Origin: Chondrus crispus
Taxonomy: Eukaryota > Rhodophyta > Florideophyceae > Gigartinales > Gigartinaceae
Length of the DNA: 27,806 nt
Assembly: GCF_000350225.1 (NCBI RefSeq)
Contig: NW_005179036.1
Location: 189,495-217,300, forward strand
Direction: 5' to 3'
The position numbers were made by a program, and so were the translations under genes. The notes under the pieces were generated by a model. It worked only from the letters and a program-made list of their open reading frames with translations. It was not told the DNA's origin and ran no database searches. Below are positions 1-8,309 of this stretch, piece after piece (positions within the stretch are counted from its first letter, which is position 1; each line of letters opens with the position of its first letter).

Positions 1-140
1 AGCACAACTTTTTTTTCGGGGCAAACATGCTTGCGAATGAACTTTTTCACGTGCTCCAGTGCATCTTTGATGACTTCACTATCAATTGAGCCATTTGGAG
101 TCACACATATTCGAGTGGAGGGCAAGCAACAATCCGTTTT

Positions 141-165
141 CCCCCCCCCCCCCCCCCCCCCCCCC
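141..165. repeat. Poly(C) tract in the leader of the USP gene
   Basis: An uninterrupted run of 25 C on the plus strand ends 9 nt before the chosen ATG at 175. If the reading frame were extended upstream the run would encode polyproline, but the leader upstream of it does not look like protein. The tract is probably length-variable and lies in the 5' UTR or core promoter. Assembly length is uncertain because such runs are error-prone. Confidence 0.85.
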
Positions 166-174
166 GATCGCACC

Positions 175-1890
175 ATGCCGGCCGTGCAGCTGGTCGCGGG
201 GTACTACAACGAGTCGCCCGTCGCGCCGCCGAAGCACTACCACTCGGCGGCGCGGCCTCTGTCGCCGGCGACTCGGCGCGCGCACCACGCGCTGAAGCCC
301 GACCCGCTGCCGCCCACGCCGCGCTGCGACCCCATCGTCGCCCAGCTCGGCTTCAGCGGCCGCTGGGTCACCCCGGAGCACCCCGACCTCCCGCTGCTGT
401 GGGACTCGCACCGCTTCCGCGGCGTCGTCGGCCTGGCACAGGGCCCCGGCTTGGCCAATATCGGCAATTCTTGCTTCATGAACGCCGCACTGCAGGCCCT
501 GCTGCACTGCCCGCCCGTCGCCGCCCTGTTTATGCGCAAGGTACACCTCTCGAAGAGGCCGCTGGAGGAGACCAACTGCGTCTTGTGCGCCCTCCAGGCC
601 CTGGCTGCCGATATATTAGAGAAGAAGGGCGTTATCGCCCCCGTCCCATTTGGAAAGAGATTGAGGCACGTGTGTAAAGGCTTTCGACTGGGCCAGCAGG
701 AGGATGCCCACGAGTTTTTGCGCGGCCTCTTGGAAAACATTGCCCTGCGAGAGACCTTTGGCTGCTTGGCTGATAAGAACAAGGTCCGCATTACAAGACA
801 CCAGGAGATGCTTTCGAGCGTCCATCGCATTTTTGGAGGCATGTTCCAGACTTGTATCCATTGTACCAAATGCAATCACCGTTCCAACACCGTCGAACCC
901 TTTTTGGATATGAGCCTTGACCTCTCCCCTGGGAAGATGGGCATCATTCCGGCCCTCAACAAGTTCACCGCACCGGAGCAACTGCATGGCGCCAATCAGT
1001 ACCGCTGCGACGCTTGTGGACACAAGGTGCGTGCTAACAAGCGCACTACCATCCGTAGGGCCCCCAACGTCCTCACCCTTCACCTTAAGCGCTTTAACTG
1101 GGCGGGGAAAAAGACCCATGGCTTTGTGCAGTATCCCGCCCTCTTGAATCTCGCCCCCTACATGCCTGGTAAGCCGGATTGCCCCGCACCGACGTACAGA
1201 CTGTCCTCAGTTGTGGTGCACACGGGCACCAGCAAGAGTGGGCACTACTTCGCTTTTGTTCGCGGTAGGGATGGACGCTGGTATCGGAAGGATGACGCGC
1301 GCTCCGTACAAGTCTCCGCAGAAACCGTGATGAAGCAGGACGCTTACATACTGTTTTATACCAGGATGCCCACACCTGAAGCTCCAAATCCGCAGCATGC
1401 CGCGAGACCAACTCGCCGACCGCGTTCCGCCACTCCACTGCCAGAAACCTCAAAACCGTCAGCGCCGACGGGATTGTCGATCCCTGAGCGAGCCTGGCGT
1501 ACTGCTCAAGCGGCATTGAGAGGTCGAAGAAGCACACCTCTCGAAGAGCAACGCCCGCGGAAGGCGCCTGACTCTGATGCACAGGCTAAAGGGCCAGCTA
1601 AATCGCCAACTGACGTCAAACCTGTGCAGCGATATTCGTGGCCAAAGCTAGGAAGAAGCGAGGAACCCCAACCCTCGCTGTGTCCAAAAAAGGAAACGGA
1701 AGGGGAAATTCGAAGCGGAACGGCGTTGCTGATAGGAGGCTCGGCGACAGTTACCAAAATTCTGCAAAGAGTCTTCCGGCTCGAAGCGACGGTTCGGAAA
1801 GCTCGCAAGCGCTCGATCGATGAAGTTGAACCGGCACGCGAACCAGAGTCGAGACCTTCACGATTAAGGCGGCGGCAGAAAGAGGAATGA
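175..1890 (+). CDS. Ubiquitin-specific protease (USP/UBP, peptidase C19)
   Basis: This 571-aa deubiquitinase would hydrolyse isopeptide bonds at the C-terminus of ubiquitin. The catalytic Cys box is at residues 92-110 (GNSCFMNAALQ, Cys100), followed by QQEDAHEF at 174-181. The His box has GHYFAF with His357, then RKDDA with Asp373/374 and a closing YILFYTR. CxxC pairs at 230/233 and 278/281 form the zinc ribbon of the fingers subdomain. Residues about 400-571 are Pro/Arg/Ser-rich and basic, probably disordered, with Lys/Arg clusters that could be nuclear signals. The closest group by layout is the USP36/USP42 and plant UBP15-19 type, but I cannot assign an orthologue. The frame is open further upstream, but ATG 175 (CACCATG context) just after the poly(C) tract is the sensible start. 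No intron is needed. The next gene is convergent and transposon-derived. Confidence 0.93.
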   Translation: MPAVQLVAGYYNESPVAPPKHYHSAARPLSPATRRAHHALKPDPLPPTPRCDPIVAQLGFSGRWVTPEHPDLPLLWDSHRFRGVVGLAQGPGLANIGNSCFMNAALQALLHCPPVAALFMRKVHLSKRPLEETNCVLCALQALAADILEKKGVIAPVPFGKRLRHVCKGFRLGQQEDAHEFLRGLLENIALRETFGCLADKNKVRITRHQEMLSSVHRIFGGMFQTCIHCTKCNHRSNTVEPFLDMSLDLSPGKMGIIPALNKFTAPEQLHGANQYRCDACGHKVRANKRTTIRRAPNVLTLHLKRFNWAGKKTHGFVQYPALLNLAPYMPGKPDCPAPTYRLSSVVVHTGTSKSGHYFAFVRGRDGRWYRKDDARSVQVSAETVMKQDAYILFYTRMPTPEAPNPQHAARPTRRPRSATPLPETSKPSAPTGLSIPERAWRTAQAALRGRRSTPLEEQRPRKAPDSDAQAKGPAKSPTDVKPVQRYSWPKLGRSEEPQPSLCPKKETEGEIRSGTALLIGGSATVTKILQRVFRLEATVRKARKRSIDEVEPAREPESRPSRLRRRQKEE

Positions 1891-1937
1891 TGATGTCCTC
1901 AAGATAGTATTTACTTTGTGTTCCCATCCGAAGCATT

Positions 1938-1973
1938 CGAAGTATCCCACCCGAAGTATCCCACCCGAAGTAT
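1938..1973. repeat. Short 14-nt tandem repeat downstream of USP
   Basis: The unit CGAAGTATCCCACC is present twice in tandem (1938-1951, 1952-1965) and followed by a partial third copy (1966-1973). It lies in the 3' flank of the USP gene. No function is evident. Confidence 0.8.
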
Positions 1974-2035
1974 TTATGCAGTGGTAGCTCCCTATGTACT
2001 CTATTTAACTTTGGGCGGGCCATTTGCGGATCTTG

Positions 2036-2280
2036 GGGTGACAGGTGCGGCTTTTGATGCCCTTGGGGAGGTGAAGTTCTAGCCCTGGGGGTGTTTTGGG
2101 GGCGACTACCCCAATTGAGGTGGCATTGAAGGGTGACGTTCCTCATTCATCCAATTCCGAGGGTGACGTCGCCCTAAGAAAACGACATGTTGAAACATGC
2201 CGATCTTTGTCTGTGTCTATAGGGCGACATTGGATCGTTTTCTGAGATTGATGTGATTTCAGTTGGAAATATAGGGTGAC
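2036..2280. repeat. GGGYGAC motif array, left end of the putative MULE
   Basis: Six forward copies of GGGTGAC or GGGCGAC occur at 2036, 2100, 2131, 2161, 2222 and 2274. One reverse copy (GTCGCCC, 2168-2174) forms a palindrome-like GGGTGACGTCGCCC with the copy at 2161. Spacing is 30-65 nt. The array lies 93 nt beyond the transposase stop codon. Copies tend to be preceded by A/T-rich sequence (TATA, AATA) and some are followed by a GATCGTTTT-like segment, which recurs in the array at 10900-11199. Repeated short motifs near the ends are typical of subterminal transposase-binding sites; that role is inferred. Confidence 0.6.
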
Positions 2281-2372
2281 TTCATATGCGAAACACCGGC
2301 AACTTCTACCCACTCTATCTACATACAATTACATACAGTATTTTCCGTATTTTCCATACCACGGAAGCATGT

Positions 2373-4316
2373 TTACCTAGTGTTTTCATCCCCATAAAGC
2401 TGTCTCAGTGCACAATCAGTGACAGTATGCGTCTCAGAACGACAAAGAGAGCAAGTATACTTCCTCTTTGATGGCGCAGGTCCGTTCTCATACCAGCTCT
2501 TCTTACGTTTTCCCGCGTTTTTCACTGGCCTCCCACGAGGAGGAGGGATAGCTTTGGGAATTCTTAAGTTCTGACCAAAAGCTACTAACCGTTTCGCTTG
2601 TTTGATAACTTTGTCGACAGAGTATTGCGCCGGCATTGAGTAACACAAGCTGTAGTAATTCTCTTTCCATGCTTTCGTCAAATGTCGTCGCGCAACGTGC
2701 TTATACAAATTATTAGATCCGTACTTCTCACATATGACAGCCGTTCCGTGATAGCAAGGAAAACCGGAACCATCTCGTGAATGCATGCAGCATGAAGGGG
2801 GCGTGTTTGGCTCTGAACGCATGACTACATGCCTCAAACGCGTTCCGTCCACCACGCTTCGTACCGTCGCCTCCATTTGCCCCGTTCCCTCTACAAACCT
2901 AACAGACTCCTTATAAACTCTTGATCTCTGAATGAGTAGCGCAAGACGTTGTTCAATGTGAGGTGGTACGGGACTCTTGCAGTTCATTGCAGTTGCTTGC
3001 CGCTTCAAAAAGGCAGTTCGCTGTGTCGACACAACTTTCTCCAGCATCTTTTGAGGCTCCACTGTCCTGATGTGGTTTCGCAGGGCGGCGGACATACCAC
3101 TTTCAGCTCCTTGAGATGTCGTGATTAGATCTTGCAACATCGAGCATGCTCTGTACAGCTCACTGTCATCAAACCTATTAAGGTAATCTGACATCTTCAT
3201 CGGGAAGTCTTTTTTGGCTTGAATAACCTCATCCCTGCTTGGGTTTCGAAGCGCTTTATCGTACATGCGCACACCAACAACCTTTCCCGCACCCAGTGCT
3301 GTAGCGAGATTTTTTCGGACATGCAGTGGGTCCAGGAACAACTTCGCGTGCTGCATGCACCGCTTGTACGCTGAGTCGATAGATTTCTCCTGGTCGACAA
3401 TTGTCGTCCTCGTTGGTACATCAAACCCTGGGATATCCGCGGCGGCAGCAAAAACTTTCTCCCATGTGTCCATTCCCTCAGCTCCCACGAAATGGGCGAA
3501 CACCAAGGGGCAGAGTTGATGGTTAGTGTCGTATCCGAACACTTCAAATGTGGTTCCGTAAGAACGGCGGCCCAAACCCTCGCAATGAGCGGCATCCGCT
3601 GCGCATGTCATCCTGCCCTTTCTACAGAAAGCTTCTGCAACCATCGGGACGAAGAGGAACCCGCCATAATATTTACCCTCATCCGCAATATCCGAGACGT
3701 CCACATCCTCTACATTAAACCCGGATTGTAGGGATCTTAGTTTTTCAGAGTATGAAAGTTTTTGCTGTTGTTTGTATATGAATCGTGCAGCCTTGATGCG
3801 CTGCGCCTTCATTTCCGTACCGGACAAGATGAAAATGTCCACCCTGTGCCCCAATTCCCTCAACAGATCAGAGTATCCTTCCAGGGCAGCCATGTCAACG
3901 GCTCGAGCAGCTGAGATGTATCTGTTCAGCTCGCGCCTCACAGCGCGAATGTGTGAGTTTGCTGGTTGTCGACGGTAAATTGACTTCGCCCTTAAAATGG
4001 ACGCTAGGACGCTGGTGGGCATGTCAGGGTTCAAGGCGAACTCATCACGAAGCGCCCGTGCGGTCTGCTCAGCGGTATAAGCCGGTCTAATTTGACAGGA
4101 CTTTCTGTCGACTGACTGCCCATAGCACTGGTTTTCGTGCTCTTGGAACCGATTCAACTTCCACAATCCCGATTTCGGTTGCCGATTAAAAGTGAGAGTT
4201 GCGGCACAATGCTTTCGTCGAAGCTCTCTTTTGTTCCGCTCGCCGTTTCTTCTGTTCGTCTTCAGACAAAGTTCTGACGTCAACTGGCAACTCGAATGAG
4301 CTGCTCGCAGCGCCAT
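2373..4316 (-). CDS. MULE-family (Mutator-like) transposase
   Basis: The 647-aa product has the domain order of Mutator-like transposases. It begins with a WRKY/FLYWCH-like DNA-binding finger at about 37-64 (Cys37, SGLWKLNRF, HENQC). The DDE core shows Asp241 in CAADAAHCEG, Asp308 in TIVDQEKS, His332 in LDPLHVRKN and Glu405 in QGAESGM, which fits the D-D-E triad. A SWIM-type zinc finger follows (Cys509/510, then Cys521-x-His523 in FPCYHG). The C-terminus has a CCHC zinc knuckle, CX2CX4HX4C, from Cys622. The frame is full length with no internal stops, so the copy may be intact. The start ATG lies inside the preceding J-domain gene (37-nt overlap) and within a duplicated 72-nt segment, so the first about 35 residues may be a by-product of the duplication. 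Product role: cut-and-paste transposition in the nucleus. Confidence 0.88.
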   Translation of the reverse strand: MALRAAHSSCQLTSELCLKTNRRNGERNKRELRRKHCAATLTFNRQPKSGLWKLNRFQEHENQCYGQSVDRKSCQIRPAYTAEQTARALRDEFALNPDMPTSVLASILRAKSIYRRQPANSHIRAVRRELNRYISAARAVDMAALEGYSDLLRELGHRVDIFILSGTEMKAQRIKAARFIYKQQQKLSYSEKLRSLQSGFNVEDVDVSDIADEGKYYGGFLFVPMVAEAFCRKGRMTCAADAAHCEGLGRRSYGTTFEVFGYDTNHQLCPLVFAHFVGAEGMDTWEKVFAAAADIPGFDVPTRTTIVDQEKSIDSAYKRCMQHAKLFLDPLHVRKNLATALGAGKVVGVRMYDKALRNPSRDEVIQAKKDFPMKMSDYLNRFDDSELYRACSMLQDLITTSQGAESGMSAALRNHIRTVEPQKMLEKVVSTQRTAFLKRQATAMNCKSPVPPHIEQRLALLIQRSRVYKESVRFVEGTGQMEATVRSVVDGTRLRHVVMRSEPNTPPSCCMHSRDGSGFPCYHGTAVICEKYGSNNLYKHVARRHLTKAWKENYYSLCYSMPAQYSVDKVIKQAKRLVAFGQNLRIPKAIPPPRGRPVKNAGKRKKSWYENGPAPSKRKYTCSLCRSETHTVTDCALRQLYGDENTR

Positions 4317-4511
4317 CTTCCGGAAAGCTGAATCCCAACCTCAGGGGTATACGGGACGCATCGCCGGGGAACCCACGTCATCTCTGCTACTCTATCCGCC
4401 GCTATTTCCGCCATTGCCTTCCGCTGACTTCTCTTTTTTGAAGCTCTCTTTTGTTCCGCTCGCCGTTTCTTCTGTTCGTCTTCAGACAAAGTTCTGAGGT
4501 CAACTGGCAAC
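4220..4511. repeat. 72-nt direct duplication, copies 220 nt apart
   Basis: Positions 4220-4291 and 4440-4511 are identical except for one base (C at 4278, G at 4498). The right copy encodes part of the basic C-terminal tail of the J-domain protein. The left copy holds that gene's stop codon and the start of the transposase frame. The 220-nt offset is not a multiple of three, so the two copies are read in different frames. It looks like a recent local duplication that reshaped the junction between the two genes. Confidence 0.95.
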
Positions 4512-5806
4512 ACCCTTTCAGCCGCAGCTGCTGCATCACAAGCTTCTCCATTGCTGCTGGTGTCTTCAGGCGTGACGGCTATGTACGCTCCGAAATCAAA
4601 GTCATCGTCGTGAATACATTCCGGGCGAGGGGAACGAGAGGAATCTGCTTCATCTTCCATCGAACTTTCTTCTTCGGCATCAACATCCTCATCGTCCTCT
4701 TCCTCATCCGAGTTCACCCCGTCACCCCCCTCTCTATCCCAATCATCGTCAGGCGCCCCAACGAACTCCGCTTCCTCACCATCTGGGCCGTGACCCATTT
4801 TAGATTCAAACTCTCTACCCAGGACATCGGTCATAAAATCGGTTCCGTCAAACGAAGATGTATGGATCCTGGGGGAATTATTCCGAGCCCCTCCTTGGCT
4901 CCTTGATTCATGACGATCCCTTCTTTCCCTCCTCTGCCTCTCTTCTCGTTTCCGCGCCTCATTATCCATACGTGCTCGTTCCTGATAAGACATTCTCTTC
5001 TCTCTGCGCTCCCTAGCCATCCGTTCCCGCCTTTGCGTAATCGTCTCAGGCTTTTCCACCTGACATATGTCTTCGTCTTCCGTTTCCCATTCTTGTCTCA
5101 TTTCCTTCTCCCTCCGCTGATGTCCCCATTCACTTTCCGCTGAGCCTTTTCTTTCCCTCTCTTCCTCCAATGCCTGCTCTTTTTCTCTCTCCGCTTCCTC
5201 CCTCTTCGCACGTACTCTCTCCTCCTCTAGCCCCTGCTCCCTTTTACGTCTCAACTCCTGAGCTCTTTCTTCTTGCATCCTTTCTTCACGATTGCGACGC
5301 CCCTCCCTCTTTTCCCTTTCTTCACTTTTGTCCGTTTCTTTGCTCCTATCCTCGCCTTTTTCCGCTTGAGAAGACATTTCCTCCTCCTCAGCCATGACCT
5401 TTCTTCGAATATTCTCCCTTTCCTCCCTTAACATGAGTTCGAGTAGTTTCTCCTTCGAGGTTGGAATGAGTGTAAAAAGTAGTGTTGCGGGAACCAAATT
5501 TGAAGCATCTTCCCCGTTTTCCATCTCATCAAAACGAATGTCTCTCTCAGCTTGTTCTTTTGCGCGAGTGAGCTTTTGCATAGCTTTATTCGCGGAGGAG
5601 CGATCCGACACACATCTGTCCGGATGAACAAGAAAAGAGAGCTTCTTGAAACGCTTTTGTATATTGCGCAAAGTGGGCTCGTCACTTTCGTCCGCCGTAT
5701 CTCCGGGATGAGCGCAACAAAAGACGTCAATTACGGGCGTTTCGTTGATGATGATTGTCCCAAAGTGATGCAGGGCCTTTCTGGCGTCTGGCGGAAAAGA
5801 TCGCAT
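4280..5806 (-). CDS. J-domain protein with long charged coiled coil
   Basis: The 508-aa product has a divergent J domain at about residues 44-90: the helix IQKRFKKLSFLVHPDR carries the HPD tripeptide (61-63) that stimulates Hsp70 ATPase in this family. Residues about 120-310 are almost wholly Glu/Arg/Lys with heptad-like spacing, predicting a long coiled coil or single alpha-helix. Residues about 340-410 are very acidic (runs of DDE), and a basic KKRRAEQKRASKKRSQRK tail follows at about 455-475. The layout recalls nuclear J-proteins of the DNAJC8 type, but the acidic part and tail differ. There is no signal peptide or membrane segment. The stop codon lies in a duplicated segment that overlaps the transposase start, so the original C-terminus may have been altered. 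It could be a host gene or a gene carried by the element. Confidence 0.75.
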   Translation of the reverse strand: MRSFPPDARKALHHFGTIIINETPVIDVFCCAHPGDTADESDEPTLRNIQKRFKKLSFLVHPDRCVSDRSSANKAMQKLTRAKEQAERDIRFDEMENGEDASNLVPATLLFTLIPTSKEKLLELMLREERENIRRKVMAEEEEMSSQAEKGEDRSKETDKSEEREKREGRRNREERMQEERAQELRRKREQGLEEERVRAKREEAEREKEQALEEERERKGSAESEWGHQRREKEMRQEWETEDEDICQVEKPETITQRRERMARERREKRMSYQERARMDNEARKREERQRRERRDRHESRSQGGARNNSPRIHTSSFDGTDFMTDVLGREFESKMGHGPDGEEAEFVGAPDDDWDREGGDGVNSDEEEDDEDVDAEEESSMEDEADSSRSPRPECIHDDDFDFGAYIAVTPEDTSSNGEACDAAAAAERVLPVDLRTLSEDEQKKRRAEQKRASKKRSQRKAMAEIAADRVAEMTWVPRRCVPYTPEVGIQLSGRWRCEQLIRVAS

Positions 5807-5848
5807 TATCCCGCCAAAATATGGCAGAGAAAAAGGGGAAAGAACAGA

Positions 5849-6239
5849 GGGTGACAGTGAAAAGCGAGCTGCGGTGCGAGGGATACTTCCGGAGGATGGA
5901 TTTTTGTGGGGTGACTATCGGAGAAAGTGGTCGAGGCGCAGGCCGAGGCGCAGGATATTTGACAAGAATATCTGCGCTGCGGACGCCCTACAAATGAGAC
6001 ACTCATGCCGGCCAGAAACACTGTTTCTGGAGGACCAGTAGTTTCATACGAATTGCTCAATTTTTGCAGATAATGCGCCATACATGCCATTTGTGCAATG
6101 TCCAAGTGTTTACCAGAGCTTTGAGGCCCACATTTACGTCACTTATCGTTGTTGTTGTACACTAGTTTTGAGAGCTGCTCCGTAGCACGCTGATTATTGA
6201 GAAAAGCCAAAGTTTACAGGGATACATGTTTTGTCACCC
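5849..6239. repeat. Scattered GGGYGAC motifs upstream of the J-domain gene
   Basis: Forward GGGTGAC occurs at 5849-5855 and 5909-5915, and reverse GTCACCC at 6233-6239. A related reverse form, ACGCCCTACAAA, is at 5982-5993 and resembles GTCGCCCTATAAA at 11130. The copies are sparser than in the other two arrays. They lie just 5' of the J-domain gene start (5806), so they could be promoter elements or the right end of the transposon. Confidence 0.4.
5948..5977. repeat. Imperfect inverted repeat (GCGCAGGATATT / AATATCTGCGC)
   Basis: Arms at 5948-5959 and 5967-5977 pair with one bulged base around a 7-nt loop. It is preceded by a short direct repeat of GAGGCGCAGG (5933-5942 and 5945-5954). It sits near the inferred right edge of the transposon; no known function. 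Confidence 0.55.
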
Positions 6240-7441
6240 GTCCTATCTACTCGTACAAGTAGTCTCAATTTCACCGAAGCTCTCTCAACTTTTGTACTGA
6301 AGCGGTGGAATGGAGGGTATGAGGGGAAGAAGGGGTAGCGGATGGGTTGTTTGGACCGAGAAGTGAAAGCTCAAAACCTCCCATGATTACCGCAATGTAC
6401 GCATGAGACAAAGGTCGTTAATGGTTTATCTGCGGACCGGGTCTGCATCTGGTAATAAGTACATTTTCTTTGCTTGCATTTTCCGCACTTGAACATATCA
6501 GTACTTGCCTCTTGCTTGCTAAACGGCATCGCATCTCTGGTCATCTTAGCACGAACTTCCTCCCGATTCTTTCGTAGCTCATGATGAGGGCGCAGGCGTC
6601 CGTTTCGCCGAGAATTCGTTCAGAGATGACAGGGGCGTTGGGGTGTTGGTCAATACAACTGCAACAGCGTTTGATCACATGAGCAATGTCCCAGTCGATG
6701 GGAGTGGTGGCCTACCAGTAGGTGACGGTACCGGGGTGTCGCCGTCCCAAGTATATGTGGACAGATAGACTTTCTTCCTTTTCCAAATTGTTCATCATAG
6801 ATTGTGTAAATGGGAGCCTGTACAAGTCTGATACCATGCAAGTTTAACAGAACAGCTCCGATGTCTTGTTAAGCATGTGCATCCAAGCGATGGAGGACGC
6901 CGTTTGAGCGGAAGCAAGCGAGGAAGAGTTCCTCAATAATGTAAAGTCTCTTCACAGAACCCGTATATACATGTCATACGGTCGAGCCATATGAGCGATA
7001 TCCACGGCGCATCAGCGAACGACGTGGAATTATCAGTTTCGCTGCAAATACAGTACTTCGTAGGGGCAGGATAATGACGAGGACAGCTTGCCGAGAGATA
7101 CAATGGCCACCTTCGACACCTGTTGATTGCCGGAATGCGTTCTGACCATGACACTAGGCCAATAGGAGTGATTCCCATATGGTGACCTTGCTGGACAATG
7201 AATGAGGATCCGGACTGCAGAGGGCAGGCTGTGATGTCCGCAGAAGTATTTCGTTGTTCCAAGAACATTTTAATACGCAAACCAGGCAGCTACATTACTC
7301 ATGAGTCCTGCACTGTCGTCGGAGTGAGCGCCACATCGCTAGATGAAAAAGGGTATGAAACAGTGACAGAAAGAATCGCTCCGGCTGCATTTCAGCCGCA
7401 CCAGAGACAAGAAAGGGAAACCTACACTATCAACAATACGA
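5994..7441. other. 1.4-kb stretch without a recognisable gene
   Basis: Both strands are interrupted by frequent stops and none of the short frames resembles a protein family. Apart from the GTCACCC at 6233 I see no repeats or RNA genes here. It is probably decayed repeat-island DNA or the upstream region of the orphan frame that follows. Confidence 0.6.
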
Positions 7442-7906
7442 GTGCACCACCTCTCCCATGACCCGCACGCCCAGCAATACGCCCGCCACCCTGTCGTCTC
7501 CGCCCACTCCTTCCCGCCGCAGCCCATGCACCCGACGGACCGCCGCCCGCCGCTGCCCATCGACATCAAGCCGGTCCAGAAGCCCACCGCCACCTACGAG
7601 CTGGATGACTCCCCGCCCATCGAGCCGCACATCGTCATGCAGATGGGCGGCATCCCGTACGCAGACCTGTGCAAGGAAAAGGCCCGTGAGGCCTTCAAGG
7701 AGATGAAGAAGAACGAGCACATGGCCAAGGGCGAGTTTGACCAACAAGAAGCAACAAGTGGCGGGAGCAGAGCCGAAAACCTCACTCTCCCTTGCCACAC
7801 GCGCGTTTCAAGCTCCTGCCCCCGAAAATCCGCGCATACAAAAGATCGAAAATCCAATCGGCACTGTCCCGTGAACTACTCAGAACAGCCAATGGTTTGG
7901 CCATGA
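7442..7906 (+). CDS. Orphan GC-rich ORF, probably partial
   Basis: I do not recognise this product. The first about 100 codons are strongly GC-biased and look coding: a His/Pro-rich start, then PLPIDIKPVQKPTATYELDD and a charged helix around AREAFKEMKKNEHMAKGEF. From about 7745 the composition drops and the frame reads as random sequence, so the real exon probably ends near there by splicing or rearrangement. The frame opens at a GTG; the first in-frame ATG is at 7526, leaving a 127-aa product. Either an upstream exon is missing from view or this is a gene fragment. There is no signal peptide or membrane segment. Confidence 0.4.
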   Translation: MHHLSHDPHAQQYARHPVVSAHSFPPQPMHPTDRRPPLPIDIKPVQKPTATYELDDSPPIEPHIVMQMGGIPYADLCKEKAREAFKEMKKNEHMAKGEFDQQEATSGGSRAENLTLPCHTRVSSSCPRKSAHTKDRKSNRHCPVNYSEQPMVWP

Positions 7907-8309
7907 ACAATGTGGCGGCGGGCCACGTCCAAACGACCGGCTCATATTGCTCACCTGGGGCGCAGCGTGAGATTCGTGTGCCGTGGAGATACACAAAGAG
8001 CCAAACAGTGGCTCCCTTGCCGTTTTCAGCCTCGTGCCAGCGCCCGCCGCCCATCGCCGCGCCTCCGCGCCTCCGCCCATCGCGCCCATCGCTTGCTTGC
8101 CGAGGCCCACCGCCACCTCGGCCGTCGCAACGGTTCAAACAGCACCAATCGAGCACGGTCATCGGCCGAAGGGAGAGGGCGTCCTCACCAAGCGGCCTCA
8201 CAACGCGACAGCATTCCCGCCGCGCTGGAAGACGAACAAGGCGTCGATAGCCAGGACGGCTGCTCGGCGTTCTATGCAGCCTAAGTTACTAGCATTTCCA
8301 ATTGCAATC
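7907..8309. other. GC-rich low-complexity spacer
   Basis: Several overlapping open frames exist on both strands only because the sequence is GC-rich (for example the CGCCGCGCCTCCGCGCCTCC-type stretch around 8040-8115). None has a recognisable domain. It is the upstream region of the secreted-protein locus at 8310. Confidence 0.55.

Larger units (their letters stand above)
2036..5993 (-). mobile_element. Putative MULE-type DNA transposon with two genes (boundaries uncertain)
   Basis: The unit holds a Mutator-family transposase and an overlapping upstream J-domain gene, both on the minus strand, and is bracketed by GGGYGAC-type motifs. The left side carries the forward array 2036-2280. On the right are forward copies at 5849 and 5909, then an inverted, slightly degenerate ACGCCCTACAAA at 5982-5993. 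I found no long perfect terminal inverted repeat or target-site duplication by eye, so the edges are provisional. It may extend to the reverse GTCACCC at 6233, or the J gene may be a host gene next to the element. Confidence 0.45.

Noticed and set aside
237..875. Long minus-strand frames opposite the USP gene
   Set aside because: They are shadows of a well-supported, motif-complete plus-strand gene and have no domain of their own.
4719..4730. GTCACCC copies in the J-domain gene, and GGGTGAC at 13682 in BiP
   Set aside because: Isolated copies in GC-rich coding sequence are expected by chance and are not part of an array.
4451..5627. Series of plus-strand frames rich in Phe, Leu, Ser and Pro
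   Set aside because: They are the antisense of the Glu/Arg/Lys coiled coil of the J-domain gene; the odd composition is explained by that.
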